From contig NZ_JBFAPI010000008.1 in NCBI RefSeq assembly GCF_040676615.1, positions 1 through 64,000 of the forward strand: a stretch of 64,000 bases of DNA, read 5' to 3'. Shown piece after piece: positions 45,440 through 54,244 of the stretch. Source of the stretch: Asanoa sp040676615 (lineage in GTDB: Bacteria > Actinomycetota > Actinomycetes > Mycobacteriales > Micromonosporaceae). Position numbers and translations under genes: made by a program. The notes below the pieces were generated by a model. The model did not search any database and was not told the origin of the DNA. It saw nothing but the letters and a program-made list of their open reading frames with translations. Numbering within the stretch: the first letter of the stretch is position 1; the number at the start of each line of letters is the position of its first letter.

Positions 45440-45643
45440 ATGAGCGCCAGACTGAGCCGCCCCCGCGACGACCGGTGGATCGCCGGGGTGTGCAGCGGGC
45501 TCGGCCGCCGATTCGGCCTGTCCAGCAACACGGTGCGCCTGATCTTCGTGCTGTCCTGCCTGCTGCCCGGGCCGCAGGTGTTGCTCTACGTGATCCTCTG
45601 GGTGCTGATCCCCAACGAGGGCCGCTACCCCGCCCACGCCTGA
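45440..45643 (+). CDS. PspC domain membrane protein
   Basis: A 67-residue protein made of one PspC domain: RPRDDRWIAGVCSGLGRRFG then a membrane helix (about 32-60) with the family ending WVLIPNE. Related short proteins are thought to act in envelope stress. AAGGGA precedes the ATG. It stands alone between sdaA and DUF4230. Confidence 0.9.
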   Translation: MSARLSRPRDDRWIAGVCSGLGRRFGLSSNTVRLIFVLSCLLPGPQVLLYVILWVLIPNEGRYPAHA

Positions 45644-45654
45644 CCGCCGCCGAC

Positions 45655-45678
45655 GGGCCCCGCAGCGCTGCGGGGCCC
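45655..45678. terminator. Bidirectional terminator-like hairpin
   Basis: A 24-bp perfect palindrome (GGGCCCCGCAGC and its complement) lies between the convergent pspC-like and DUF4230 genes, 11 bp and 13 bp from their stops. Confidence 0.7.
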
Positions 45679-45691
45679 CATGAGATCGGCG

Positions 45692-46441
45692 TCAGGGTGT
45701 CGTGTAGGTGATGGTGACCGTCTCGTATCCCAGCGACTTGAGCATGCCCTCGAGCATGGTCTTGGTGTTGGTGCGGGCCCGCTCCTGCAGCCCGCTGTCG
45801 ACCGCCGCCGCCTTGATCTTGTCTTCGGCGAGCTGGTAGATCTCCTGCTGCTGGTTGGGGTCCCGCTTGATCAGGTCGCCCAGCCGGTTGGCCAGCCCGC
45901 GCTCCTCGGCGAAGACGTAGCTGTCTTCGGTGCTGAGGTTGACCTCGCCGAGCTGCGGCGCCGGCAACTTGACCTCCACCGACTTGCCGTCGGCGGACTC
46001 GACGATGGCACCCTCGCTGAGCTGGCCGAACTCGACGTAGGCCTCGACGCTGCCGACGCCGACGAACAGGGTGCGCTCGTTGAGCAGGAAATCGGGGATG
46101 TGGTCGCGACTGGTCTGCTTGTCGACGATGACCTGGAAGTTGCCCTCGGCGGCGACGTAGCGGCTGAGGTCCTGGATCGACTTGAGCAGCGGCGGCTGGC
46201 TCCGGTCGGTGGTCTCCTGGGCGAACGGGTTGCGCCAGTGCGGCAACAGGTCGGCCGCCTTGAGCGCGAACCCGCCGGCGACCAGCACCGCGACAATGGC
46301 GGCCAGCCAGATCAGGCCGCGCCATCGTGGCGGGCGGCTCTCCGGCTCGCTCCAGCCCGGCTCGTCGGCCGGCCGGCTGTCGGTCCTGGTGTTGGCCCCG
46401 TCGACCGGGGGGTATTCGCGGGTGGGCTCGATCTCCGTCAT
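45692..46441 (-). CDS. DUF4230 domain membrane-anchored protein
   Basis: A 249-residue protein: polar N-terminus (1-40), one membrane helix (about 43-62), then an extracellular alpha/beta domain of the DUF4230 family (YVAAEGNFQVIVDKQ, VGVGSVEAYVEFG, VEVKLPAPQLGEVNLSTEDSYVF). The function is unknown. A GAGGTGG ribosome site precedes the ATG. It is divergent from nothing close and ends against the terminator-like hairpin. Confidence 0.88.
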   Translation of the reverse strand: MTEIEPTREYPPVDGANTRTDSRPADEPGWSEPESRPPRWRGLIWLAAIVAVLVAGGFALKAADLLPHWRNPFAQETTDRSQPPLLKSIQDLSRYVAAEGNFQVIVDKQTSRDHIPDFLLNERTLFVGVGSVEAYVEFGQLSEGAIVESADGKSVEVKLPAPQLGEVNLSTEDSYVFAEERGLANRLGDLIKRDPNQQQEIYQLAEDKIKAAAVDSGLQERARTNTKTMLEGMLKSLGYETVTITYTTP

Positions 46442-46491
46442 GTGTCCACCTCACTGTCCTTTAGGAACAGTTTCCCCGATGGACGCCACCC

Positions 46492-47661
46492 TCAAACGAA
46501 GGCCGACAGCCCCGTCAGCTTCTGCCCCACGACCAGCTGATGGACCTCGCTCGTGCCCTCGTAGGTCAGCACGCTCTCCAGGTTGTTGGCGTGCCGCATG
46601 ACCGGGTATTCGGCGCTGATGCCGTTGGCACCGAGGATCGTGCGGCACTGCCGGGCGATCGCGATCGCTTCGCGTACGTTGTTGAGCTTGCCGACGCTGA
46701 CCTGCTCGGGACGCAGCCGGCCGGCGTCGGCCAGGCCGCCCAGGTGCAGCGCCAGCAGATAGCCCTTCTGCAGTTCGAGGGCCATGTCGGCGAGCTTGGC
46801 CTGGGTGAGCTGGAAGCCGGCGATCGGGCGGCCGAACTGCTCGCGGCCGCACGCGTAGTCGATCGCGGTCTCCAGGCACTCGCGGGCCGCGCCCAGCGCG
46901 CCCCAGACGATGCCGAACCGCGCCTCGGTCAGGCACGACAGCGGTGCCTTGAGCCCCTCGGCGCCGGGCAGCCGGGCCGCCTCGGGCAGCCGCACGTCGT
47001 CGAGCACGATCTCGCCGGTCGACGACGCCCGCAGCGACATCTTGTGCTTGATCTCGTGGGCGGTCACGCCCGGCGTGTCCATCGGCACGGCGAAGCCGCG
47101 GACGCCCTCGTCGGTGCGGGCCCAGACGACCGCGACGTCGGCGACCGGCGCGTTGGTGATCCACATTTTGCCGCCGGTGAGCACCCAGTCGCCGCCGTCG
47201 CGGCGGGCCCGGGTGGCCATCCCGGCCGGGTCGGAGCCGTGGTCGGGCTCGGTCAGGCCGAAGCAGCCGATCGCCTCCCCGGCCGCCATCGGCGGGAGCC
47301 AGCGCTGCTTCTGCTCCTCGGAGCCGTAGCGGTGGATCGCGAACATCGCCAGCGAGCCCTGCACCGACACCAGCGAGCGGACGCCCGAGTCGCCGGCCTC
47401 CAGCTCGAGGCAGGCCAGGCCGTAGGCGGTCGCGGTGGCGCCCGCGCAGCCGTAGCCCGAAAGGTGCATGCCGAGCAGCCCGAGCTTGCCGAACTCGGCC
47501 GCCAGCTCGCGGACGGGCGCCCGGCCCTGCTCGTACCAGCCGGCGACGTGCGGGCGCACCAGGTCGTCGACCAGCTTGCGCACCACGGCGCGCATGTCGC
47601 GGTCTTCCGCGGAGAGGGTTCCGTCGAGATCGAGCAGTTCCAGCGGGGCGACGCGGTCCAT
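46492..47661 (-). CDS. Acyl-CoA dehydrogenase (glutaryl-CoA dehydrogenase-like)
   Basis: A 389-residue flavoprotein of the acyl-CoA dehydrogenase family. FAD/substrate motifs are CFGLTEPDHGSDPAGM, KMWITNAPVADV, and the C-terminal HANNLESVLTYEGTSEVHQL, whose Glu in TYEGT is the expected catalytic base as in glutaryl-CoA dehydrogenases. It probably oxidises a short or dicarboxylic acyl-CoA. ATG 47659-47661 was chosen; the frame upstream is antisense-like and shares the next gene's DNA. It follows the 99-residue gene by 10 bp. Confidence 0.92.
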   Translation of the reverse strand: MDRVAPLELLDLDGTLSAEDRDMRAVVRKLVDDLVRPHVAGWYEQGRAPVRELAAEFGKLGLLGMHLSGYGCAGATATAYGLACLELEAGDSGVRSLVSVQGSLAMFAIHRYGSEEQKQRWLPPMAAGEAIGCFGLTEPDHGSDPAGMATRARRDGGDWVLTGGKMWITNAPVADVAVVWARTDEGVRGFAVPMDTPGVTAHEIKHKMSLRASSTGEIVLDDVRLPEAARLPGAEGLKAPLSCLTEARFGIVWGALGAARECLETAIDYACGREQFGRPIAGFQLTQAKLADMALELQKGYLLALHLGGLADAGRLRPEQVSVGKLNNVREAIAIARQCRTILGANGISAEYPVMRHANNLESVLTYEGTSEVHQLVVGQKLTGLSAFV

Positions 47662-47671
47662 GCCGCTCACT

Positions 47672-47971
47672 TTATTCGGTGGGCAGCACGAGCACCCGGG
47701 CGTGGATCTGGTTGCGCTGTTGCAGCGCGGCCCGCAGCGCCCGGTGCAGCCCGTCTTCCAGGTAGAGCCCGCCGTGCCACTGCACCACGTGTGGGAACAG
47801 GTCACCGTAGAACGTCGAGTCTTCGGCCAGCAGCTTGTCGAGGGCCAGCTCGCGCTTGGTGGTGATGAGCTGGTCGAGGCGCAGGGGCCGGGGCGGAATC
47901 TCGGACCACTGCTTGAGCGTGAAGCCATGCTCCGGGTAGGGGCGGCCATCACGCACCGACTTGAAGATCAC
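47672..47971 (-). CDS. Small conserved actinobacterial protein, ParB/Srx-like motif
   Basis: A 99-residue protein recalled as widely conserved in actinobacteria but without a known role. The segment LYLEDGLHRALRAALQQ resembles the DGxHR turn of ParB/sulfiredoxin-like folds, which is only a hint. LDKLLAEDSTFYGDLFPHVVQWHGG is another strongly patterned stretch. The GTG start has GGAGGAG upstream. It lies just before the acyl-CoA dehydrogenase on the same strand and is probably co-transcribed. Confidence 0.82.
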   Translation of the reverse strand: MIFKSVRDGRPYPEHGFTLKQWSEIPPRPLRLDQLITTKRELALDKLLAEDSTFYGDLFPHVVQWHGGLYLEDGLHRALRAALQQRNQIHARVLVLPTE

Positions 47972-48060
47972 GACGCCGCTCCTCCTCTCTCGGCTAGGTG
48001 GCGCTGTGCCAGCTGGCTCAGCCTAGCGAGCCCGGCAACGATAAGGTTTGTGACCTGATG

Positions 48061-48669
48061 TCAGTTTCGGGACCAGCGGCCCCGGTGCACCACCTGATCG
48101 ACCGGGCGCCGGCCTCTTTTCAGTGACGGCGACCTCCGATCGGGTGCCCGGTAGCCCACGGTCAGCGCCCCGATCGGGGTGAACTCCGGCGGCACGCCGA
48201 ACGCCTCCCGGAACCCGTCGAGGCACTCCGGCGGTATGCCGAAGAAGCAGGCGCCGAGCCCCTCGTCGACGGCCGTGAGCAGCATCAACAGCGACGCCAT
48301 GCCGGTGTCGATGTCCCAGTAGGGCACCGGCCAGCGGGCCGGGTCGCGATCGGTCCAGCCCTTGTCGGGCTCGGCGTAGCGGTCGAGGTAGGCCGACCGG
48401 TTGGAGTGTGGCACCACGATCATCGGCGCCCGCCGCATGCCGTCGAGCCAGCCGCTGGGCGCCCAGCCCGGCGGCGTGGTCGAGGCCCAGAACGCGTCGC
48501 GGTCGGCCGGCTCGTCGAGGACCAGGAAGCCCCAACCCTGCGAGAAGCCCGCCGACGGCGCCCGGGTCGCGTGGCCGAGCAACCGGTCGACCACCTCCGC
48601 CGGCACCGGGCGGTCAGGGTCGTAGTTGCGGACCATCCGCCGTTTGCGGACGACCTCGCCGAACTCCAT
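48061..48669 (-). CDS. Nitroreductase family protein
   Basis: A 202-residue FMN-dependent oxidoreductase. FMN-binding features are VRKRRMVRNYDPDRPVP at the start, RAPSAGFSQGWGFLVL, and GLGACFFGIPPECLDGFREAFG in the second half. Related proteins reduce nitro compounds, quinones or flavins, or dehalogenate; the substrate is open. The start at ATG 48667-48669 has GGGGAGG upstream. Confidence 0.9.
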   Translation of the reverse strand: MEFGEVVRKRRMVRNYDPDRPVPAEVVDRLLGHATRAPSAGFSQGWGFLVLDEPADRDAFWASTTPPGWAPSGWLDGMRRAPMIVVPHSNRSAYLDRYAEPDKGWTDRDPARWPVPYWDIDTGMASLLMLLTAVDEGLGACFFGIPPECLDGFREAFGVPPEFTPIGALTVGYRAPDRRSPSLKRGRRPVDQVVHRGRWSRN

Positions 48670-48718
48670 CCGTAGCCTCCCCGCTGGCTGGTCCGAGCGA
48701 CGGTATAGGCCGGGTGAG

Positions 48719-49648
48719 CTATCCGTCCAGCGAGACGTCGACACCCCAGGACGCCGACCAGGTGTCGCCCGGCTCGATCACGATCACGTCGTGGCCGGAG
48801 CGGAACGCGTCGGGCGGGCAGGTCTGCGGCTCGATCGCCACGGCCCGGCGCTGCCGGTCGCCGTGCAGCGTGTCGGAGGTGAAGACGACCCACCACTTGA
48901 ACTGCTCGCCGGCCCAGACCCGCAACGTCCGGCCGCCGCCGGCGATCCGCACCGACGAGGTGCCGTCGGGGTCACGGTCGAGGTCGCCGAACGCGTTGTC
49001 GAGCACCTGCCCCCCGATCCGCCGGGGCGCGGTGAAGTCGTGGTCGCCGCCGGTCACCTTGGCCGCGCCGATCGGCAGCAGGCGGGCGTCGAAGAGCACC
49101 CGGCTGCGCGCCGGCACGGTCAGCGCCAGGTCGTCGACGGTGGTGCCGGGCAGCCGGAAGTAGGGGTGGGCGGCCAGGCCGAACGGGGCCGCGGCGGCGC
49201 CGATGTTGGTCGCCTCGTGGTCGACCCGCAGCCCGTCGGGGCCCAGCGTGTAGCGGGTGCGCAGGCGCAGCTGCCACGGGTAGCCGACCTGGGCCGGCAG
49301 CTCCAACTCGATCAGCACCGAGTTGCCGGTTTGCTCGACCAGGCGCCAGCGCTGCCAGGCGACCAGGCCGTGGATCGCGTTGTGCTTGGCCGGCTCGGTC
49401 AGCGGGAGCTGGTAGGTCTCGCCGCCGAACGCGTAGCGGCCGTCGCGGATCCGGCTCGGCCACGGCGCCAGCACCTGACCCGAACTGCCCGGCGGCAACT
49501 CGTCCTCGGCGTAGCCGTCGAGGTAGTCGACCCCGCCGGCGCGGTAGGCCCGCAGCCCGCCGCCGACCTCCACCACGACGGCCTCCTGGCCGTCGGAGGC
49601 GATCGTCCACTGTGTTCCGGAAAGAGGCGGGGCGGTGCGGTTGGTCAT
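48719..49648 (-). CDS. Aldose 1-epimerase family protein
   Basis: A 309-residue galactose-mutarotase-like beta-supersandwich. WPSRIRDGRYAFGGETYQL, HNAIHGLVAWQRW (His), PFGLAAHPYFRLPG (second His) and the C-terminal VAIEPQTCPPDAF (catalytic Glu) fit the family. It interconverts sugar anomers. It overlaps the MFS gene stop as ATGA and is the last gene of the pdxH-MFS-epimerase operon. Confidence 0.92.
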   Translation of the reverse strand: MTNRTAPPLSGTQWTIASDGQEAVVVEVGGGLRAYRAGGVDYLDGYAEDELPPGSSGQVLAPWPSRIRDGRYAFGGETYQLPLTEPAKHNAIHGLVAWQRWRLVEQTGNSVLIELELPAQVGYPWQLRLRTRYTLGPDGLRVDHEATNIGAAAAPFGLAAHPYFRLPGTTVDDLALTVPARSRVLFDARLLPIGAAKVTGGDHDFTAPRRIGGQVLDNAFGDLDRDPDGTSSVRIAGGGRTLRVWAGEQFKWWVVFTSDTLHGDRQRRAVAIEPQTCPPDAFRSGHDVIVIEPGDTWSASWGVDVSLDG

Positions 49649-50940
49649 GAGGCGGACGATATCGGTTCCGGCGCCTCGGCGGGCCGCGGGTCCGGCGCGG
49701 CGTCGGGGCTGCGATAGCGGGTCAGCGCCGGGAAGACCAGCGCCAGGCCGACCGCGAGGCCGGCCGCGACGAACCCGCCGCCGCTGAAGGCCAGGCCAGC
49801 GCCCCAGAGCGCGGCGGTCGCGCCGGCCCGCAGGTCACCCAGGCGGGGCCCGCCGGCGACCACGACGGTCATCGCGCCCTGCAGCCGGCCGCGCATCTGG
49901 TCGGGCGCGTAGACCAGCAGGATCGAGTGCCGGAAGACGGCGCTGACCAGGTCGGCGGCGCCGGCGAGAGCGAGCACCACGACCATCAGCCACAGCGAGT
50001 GCGCGAAACCGGCCAGGCCGACCAGGATGCCCCAGGCGACCACGGCACCGACCAGCGCGAGGCCCTGGCGGCGGATCCGGCCGATCCAGCCGGACGTGAG
50101 CCCGCCCAGCACCGAGCCGATCGCGATCGCGCTGAACAGCCAGCCGACCGCGGCGCCGCCGCCGAACCGCTCGTCGGAGATCTCCGGGAACAGCGCGCGG
50201 GGCATCGCGATGGTCATGGCGATGATGTCGATCGCGAACGAGAGCAGCAGCACCGGCGCGCCGGCCAGGTAGCGGAACCCCTCGACGACGCTGCGCAGGC
50301 CGGCCTTGGCGGCCTTCTCGGCCGGCGGGATCGGTGGCAGCCGCAGGGTCGACCACATGCCGACGGTGAAGAGCAGCGCGTCACACGCGTACGCGATGGG
50401 CAGTGCGGTGTGCAGGTCGAACGTCGCGAAGATCACACCCGCGGTGAGCGGGCCGAGCACCACGCCGGCCTCGCCGGTCGTGAACGACAGCGTGTTGGCC
50501 GCCGGCACCAGGTGCGGTGGCACCAGCCGCGGGATGATCGCGCTGCGGGTGGGGTTGGTCAGCGCGAACGCCGTCGACTGCACGGCGGTGAACACCAGCA
50601 GCAGCCACGGCTGGTCCCACTGGGCCAGCGACTGCACGAGGAAGCCGAGGGTGCCCAGCCAGAGCACCCAGGATCCGACGATCAGCAGCTTGCGCCGGTC
50701 GAGCGCGTCGGCCAGGGCGCCACCCCAGAGACCGAAGACCAGCAGGGGTACGAGTGCCGCCACGCCCAGCAGGCCGACCCAGAACGAGTCGCGGGTGAGG
50801 GAGAACATCTCGACCGGCACGGCCACGGCGGTGAACTGGTAGCCGTAGTTCTGGAAGGCGCTGCCGATCCACATCCGGCGGTAGCTGGCGATCGAAAGGG
50901 GTCGAAGGTCGATCGCCCAGCGGCTGCGGGTCTTGCTCAC
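49645..50940 (-). CDS. MFS transporter (enterobactin/drug exporter-like)
   Basis: A 431-residue transporter with about twelve membrane helices. The family loops are GALADALDRRKLLIVG (between helices 2 and 3) and GWIGRIRRQG in the second half, plus the PTRSAIIPRLVPPHLVPAANTL segment typical of the MFS_3 group. GTG 50938-50940 overlaps the pdxH stop as GTGA. The substrate is unknown; its position between pdxH and an aldose epimerase gives no strong clue. Confidence 0.9.
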   Translation of the reverse strand: MSKTRSRWAIDLRPLSIASYRRMWIGSAFQNYGYQFTAVAVPVEMFSLTRDSFWVGLLGVAALVPLLVFGLWGGALADALDRRKLLIVGSWVLWLGTLGFLVQSLAQWDQPWLLLVFTAVQSTAFALTNPTRSAIIPRLVPPHLVPAANTLSFTTGEAGVVLGPLTAGVIFATFDLHTALPIAYACDALLFTVGMWSTLRLPPIPPAEKAAKAGLRSVVEGFRYLAGAPVLLLSFAIDIIAMTIAMPRALFPEISDERFGGGAAVGWLFSAIAIGSVLGGLTSGWIGRIRRQGLALVGAVVAWGILVGLAGFAHSLWLMVVVLALAGAADLVSAVFRHSILLVYAPDQMRGRLQGAMTVVVAGGPRLGDLRAGATAALWGAGLAFSGGGFVAAGLAVGLALVFPALTRYRSPDAAPDPRPAEAPEPISSAS

Positions 50941-51596
50941 GGTGCGAGGCGTTCGATGATCCACTCTCCTTGTTCGCCCCGACGGTAACGCAGGCGGTCG
51001 TGCAACCGCCCGGTGCGCCCCTGCCAGAACTCGACCGTCTCGGGCACCACGCGCAGGCCGCCCCAGTGCGGCGGGGCCGGCACCGGCGACTCGGCCGGGA
51101 ACCGGCGCTCGGTGGCGGCGTAGCGCTCGTCGAGCGCGGCCCGGTCGGGCAGCACCCGGGACTGCGGGCTGGCCCAGGCGGCGATCTGCGAGGCGCGCGG
51201 CCGGCCGGCGAAGTAGGTCTCCGTCTCGACCCGGTCCACCTCCTCGACCGTGCCGCGCACGCCGACCTGCCGCATCATCGCGAACCACGGGAACAGCAGC
51301 GCGGCGTGCGGGTTGGCCCGCAGTTCGGCGCCCTTGCGCGACTCGTAGTTGGTGTAGAAGACGAAGCCGCGCTCGTCGATCCCCTTGAGTAGCACGGTCC
51401 GTGAACTGGGCCAGCCGGCCGTATCGGCGGTGGACAGCACCATCGCGTTGGGCTCGGCGAGCCCGGCGTCGGTGGCCTCCGCGAACCAGCGGCCGAACTG
51501 CTCGGGCCAGGCGGGAGCCAGGTCGGCGACATCGAGCCCACGTTCGGACGCGTAGTCCCGGCGCATGGCGGCCAGGTCGGGTGTGTCTCCGGTCAC
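50937..51596 (-). CDS. pdxH: Pyridoxamine 5'-phosphate oxidase
   Basis: A 219-residue FMN enzyme that makes pyridoxal 5'-phosphate. Diagnostic segments are SSRTVLLKGIDERGFVFYTNYESRKG, ALLFPWFAMMRQVGVRG, WASPQSRVL, and the C-terminal GRLHDRLRYRR with VPAPPHWGGLRVVPE before it. GTG 51594-51596 was chosen because GAGGATGAGGAC precedes it; a GTG six codons earlier (51612-51614) is the other choice. Head of an operon with MFS and aldose epimerase. Confidence 0.94.
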   Translation of the reverse strand: MTGDTPDLAAMRRDYASERGLDVADLAPAWPEQFGRWFAEATDAGLAEPNAMVLSTADTAGWPSSRTVLLKGIDERGFVFYTNYESRKGAELRANPHAALLFPWFAMMRQVGVRGTVEEVDRVETETYFAGRPRASQIAAWASPQSRVLPDRAALDERYAATERRFPAESPVPAPPHWGGLRVVPETVEFWQGRTGRLHDRLRYRRGEQGEWIIERLAP

Positions 51597-51768
51597 GTCC
51601 TCATCCTCGTGCACGCGTTAACGGGTGGTATGCCTTGTTTGCCGGCACTTCGAGTTCCGCGCTGTGCTCGCGCAGCCGGAACCCCAGCAGGCAAGATGAC
51701 ACGAACACGAAACCTGAGCGGTAGCTAAGGCGTCGAAATGTTGCGGGACCCATAGGCGGGAGGGCGAA

Positions 51769-52875
51769 ATGTCCGACTTCAAGCCGGGTTTGGAGGGCGT
51801 GGTCGCCTTCGAGACCACGATCGCCGAGCCCGACAAAGAGGGTGGCGCGCTGCGCTACCGCGGGGTCGACATCGAAGATCTCATCGGCCAGGTGAGTTTC
51901 GGCAACGTCTGGGCGCTGCTGGTCGACGGGCGTTTCGGGCCCGGGCTGCCGCCGGCCGAGCCGTTCCCGGTGCCGGTGCACTCCGGCGATATCCGGGTCG
52001 ACGTGCAGTCGGCGGTCGCCATGCTGGCGCCCTACTGGGGCCTGTCCCAGTTGCTCGACATCACCGACCCGCAGGCCCGCGAAGACCTCGCCCGGGTCTC
52101 GGTGACCGCGCTCTCGTTCGTCGCCCAGTCGGCCCGCGGCCTCGGCCTGCCCGCCGTGCCGCAGAAAGAGATCGACAAGGCCGCCACGATCGTCGAGCGG
52201 TTCATGAAGCGCTGGCGGGGCGACCCCGACCCCCGCCACGTCAAGGCCGTCGACGCCTACTTCATCTCGGCCGCCGAGCACGGCATGAACGCTTCCACGT
52301 TCACCTGCCGGGTGGTCGCCTCCACCGGCGCCGACGCCGCGGCCTGCATCTCGTCGGGCATCGGCGCGCTCTCCGGCCCGCTGCACGGCGGCGCGCCGTC
52401 CCGGGTGCTCGGCATGATCGAGGCCGTCGAGCGCAGCGGCGACGCCGAGGGCTACGTCAAGGGCGTGCTCGACCGCGGCGAGCGGCTGATGGGCTTCGGC
52501 CACCGGGTCTACCGGGCCGAAGATCCGCGCGCCCGGGTGCTCCGGCGCACCGCCAAGGAACTCGGGGCGCCGCGCTTCGAGGTCGCCGAGGCGCTCGAGA
52601 AGGCCGCCCTCGAAGAGTTGCAGGCCCGCCGCCCCGACCGGGTGCTGGCCACCAACGTCGAATTCTGGTCGGCCGTGGTGCTCGACTTCGCCGAGGTGCC
52701 ACCACACATGTTCACGTCGATGTTCAGCTGTGCCCGCACCGCCGGCTGGAGCGCGCACATCATGGAGCAGAAGGCGCTCCAGCGGCTGGTCCGCCCGTCG
52801 GCCGACTACGTCGGTCCGGCGCCGCGCAAGCCGGCCCAGGTCGAGGGCTGGGACCAGATCCCGCACGCCGAATAG
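51769..52875 (+). CDS. Citrate synthase
   Basis: A 368-residue citrate synthase of the short gram-positive type (condenses acetyl-CoA and oxaloacetate). Catalytic residues are visible: His in ISAAEHGMNAST, His in GFGHRVYRAEDPRA, and Asp in VVLDFAEVPPHMF. GKVGFGN-type regulatory parts of hexameric enzymes are absent. GGGAGGG precedes the ATG. It is divergent from pdxH across 172 bp and followed by serC. Confidence 0.95.
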   Translation: MSDFKPGLEGVVAFETTIAEPDKEGGALRYRGVDIEDLIGQVSFGNVWALLVDGRFGPGLPPAEPFPVPVHSGDIRVDVQSAVAMLAPYWGLSQLLDITDPQAREDLARVSVTALSFVAQSARGLGLPAVPQKEIDKAATIVERFMKRWRGDPDPRHVKAVDAYFISAAEHGMNASTFTCRVVASTGADAAACISSGIGALSGPLHGGAPSRVLGMIEAVERSGDAEGYVKGVLDRGERLMGFGHRVYRAEDPRARVLRRTAKELGAPRFEVAEALEKAALEELQARRPDRVLATNVEFWSAVVLDFAEVPPHMFTSMFSCARTAGWSAHIMEQKALQRLVRPSADYVGPAPRKPAQVEGWDQIPHAE

Positions 52876-52997
52876 GTGTGGGTGGGCTCACGCTCTTTGC
52901 GGTGAGACCGTCGGCCCGGGCCGTCGTTGGGGTGGAAGTATGAAAGTTCGGCAGCGCCGCCGGCTTTCCATCCCGTGCGCGACCTAAGGATCAATTC

Positions 52998-54125
52998 GTG
53001 GCAGACGTGACCGGCATCCGGATTCCCGACGAGATCAAGCCCGCTGACGGACGATTCGGCTGCGGGCCGTCCAAGGTCCGCCCGGAGGCGGTTTCCGCAC
53101 TACAGCAGGTCGCGACCAGCTACCTGGGCACGTCACACCGGCAGAAGACCGTCCGCGACCAGGTCAAGCGGCTCCGCGAGGGGATCGCCCAGTTCTTCGC
53201 GCTGCCCGAGGGCTACGAGGTGATCCTCTCCAACGGTGGCACCACGGCCTTCTGGGAGGTCGCCACCTTCGGCCTGATCCAGGACAAGGCCCAGTTCGCC
53301 AGCTTCGGCGAGTTCGGCGCCAAGTTCGCCGCCTCGGCCAAGGCCGCCCCGTTCCTGTCCGACCCGACCGTGCGCAAGGCCGAGCCGGGCAGCGCGCCGG
53401 GCCTGGTCGCCGAGGCCGGCGTCGACGTCTACGGCACGCCGCACAACGAGACCTCGACCGGCGTCGCCGTGCCGATCCGCCGGGTTGCCGGCGCCGACCC
53501 GGGCGCGCTGCTGCTGGTCGATGCGACCTCCGGTGCCGGTGGGCTCGAGGTCGACCCGCGCGAGACCGACGTCTACTACTTCGCGCCGCAGAAGGCGTTC
53601 GGCTCCGACGGCGGCCTGTGGATCGCGCTCATGTCGCCGGCCGCGCTGGCCCGGGCCGCCGAGGTCAAGGCATCCGGCCGCTACATCCCGGCGTTCCTCG
53701 ACCTGATGACCGCGGTGGAGAACTCGCGGCTCGAGCAGACCTACAACACGCCGGCGCTCGCGACCATCTTCCTGGCCGCCGAGCAGACCGACTGGATGAA
53801 CGCGCAGGGCGGCCTGTCCTGGGCGGCCAAGCGCACCGAGGAGAGCGCCGGAGTGATCTACGGCTGGGCCGAGCGGTCCAGCGTGGCCACCCCGTTCGTG
53901 TCAGACCCGGGCCTGCGCTCCAACGTGGTCGCCACCATCGACTTCGTCGACGAGGTCGACGCGTCGGCGGTCGCCAAGGCGTTGCGCGCCAACGGCATCG
54001 TCGACACCGAGCCCTACCGCAAGCTGGGCCGCAACCAGCTGCGGGTGGCGCTGTTCCCGGCCATCGAGCCGTCCGACGTCGAGGCGCTGACCGCCTCTAT
54101 CGACTACGTTCTCGAGCGCCTCTAA
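52998..54125 (+). CDS. serC: Phosphoserine aminotransferase
   Basis: A 375-residue PLP enzyme for serine synthesis (and a PLP-pathway step in some bacteria, notable beside pdxH). The PLP Lys is in YYFAPQKAFGSDGGLW, the phosphate-binding region is NGGTTAFWEVATFG, and HNETSTGVAVP and DATSGAGGLEVD are family blocks. This is the longer actinobacterial type. The GTG start follows AAGGA. A strong hairpin lies after its stop. Confidence 0.95.
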   Translation: MADVTGIRIPDEIKPADGRFGCGPSKVRPEAVSALQQVATSYLGTSHRQKTVRDQVKRLREGIAQFFALPEGYEVILSNGGTTAFWEVATFGLIQDKAQFASFGEFGAKFAASAKAAPFLSDPTVRKAEPGSAPGLVAEAGVDVYGTPHNETSTGVAVPIRRVAGADPGALLLVDATSGAGGLEVDPRETDVYYFAPQKAFGSDGGLWIALMSPAALARAAEVKASGRYIPAFLDLMTAVENSRLEQTYNTPALATIFLAAEQTDWMNAQGGLSWAAKRTEESAGVIYGWAERSSVATPFVSDPGLRSNVVATIDFVDEVDASAVAKALRANGIVDTEPYRKLGRNQLRVALFPAIEPSDVEALTASIDYVLERL

Positions 54126-54140
54126 CGTTTTGCCGCCCGA

Positions 54141-54172
54141 CACCCCGGCGTGCCAACAGGTGCGCCGGGGTG
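54141..54172 (+). terminator. Hairpin after serC
   Basis: CACCCCGGCG and CGCCGGGGTG pair, extended by four more pairs (two G-U) to a 14-bp stem with an AACA loop, 15 bp past the serC stop. It should separate serC from sepH transcription. No U-tract. Confidence 0.7.
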
Positions 54173-54244
54173 CTAATGGGCTACCGTGTGGGTCCCGACT
54201 CTGGTCGGGATCGTTGGCCAGCTCTGCGGGACGGAGGCAACGCG

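Noticed and set aside
52876..52997. A serC-motif or other riboswitch before serC
   Set aside because: Only weak short stems are seen, the known serC motif belongs to alphaproteobacteria, and an ordinary AAGGA ribosome site is present.
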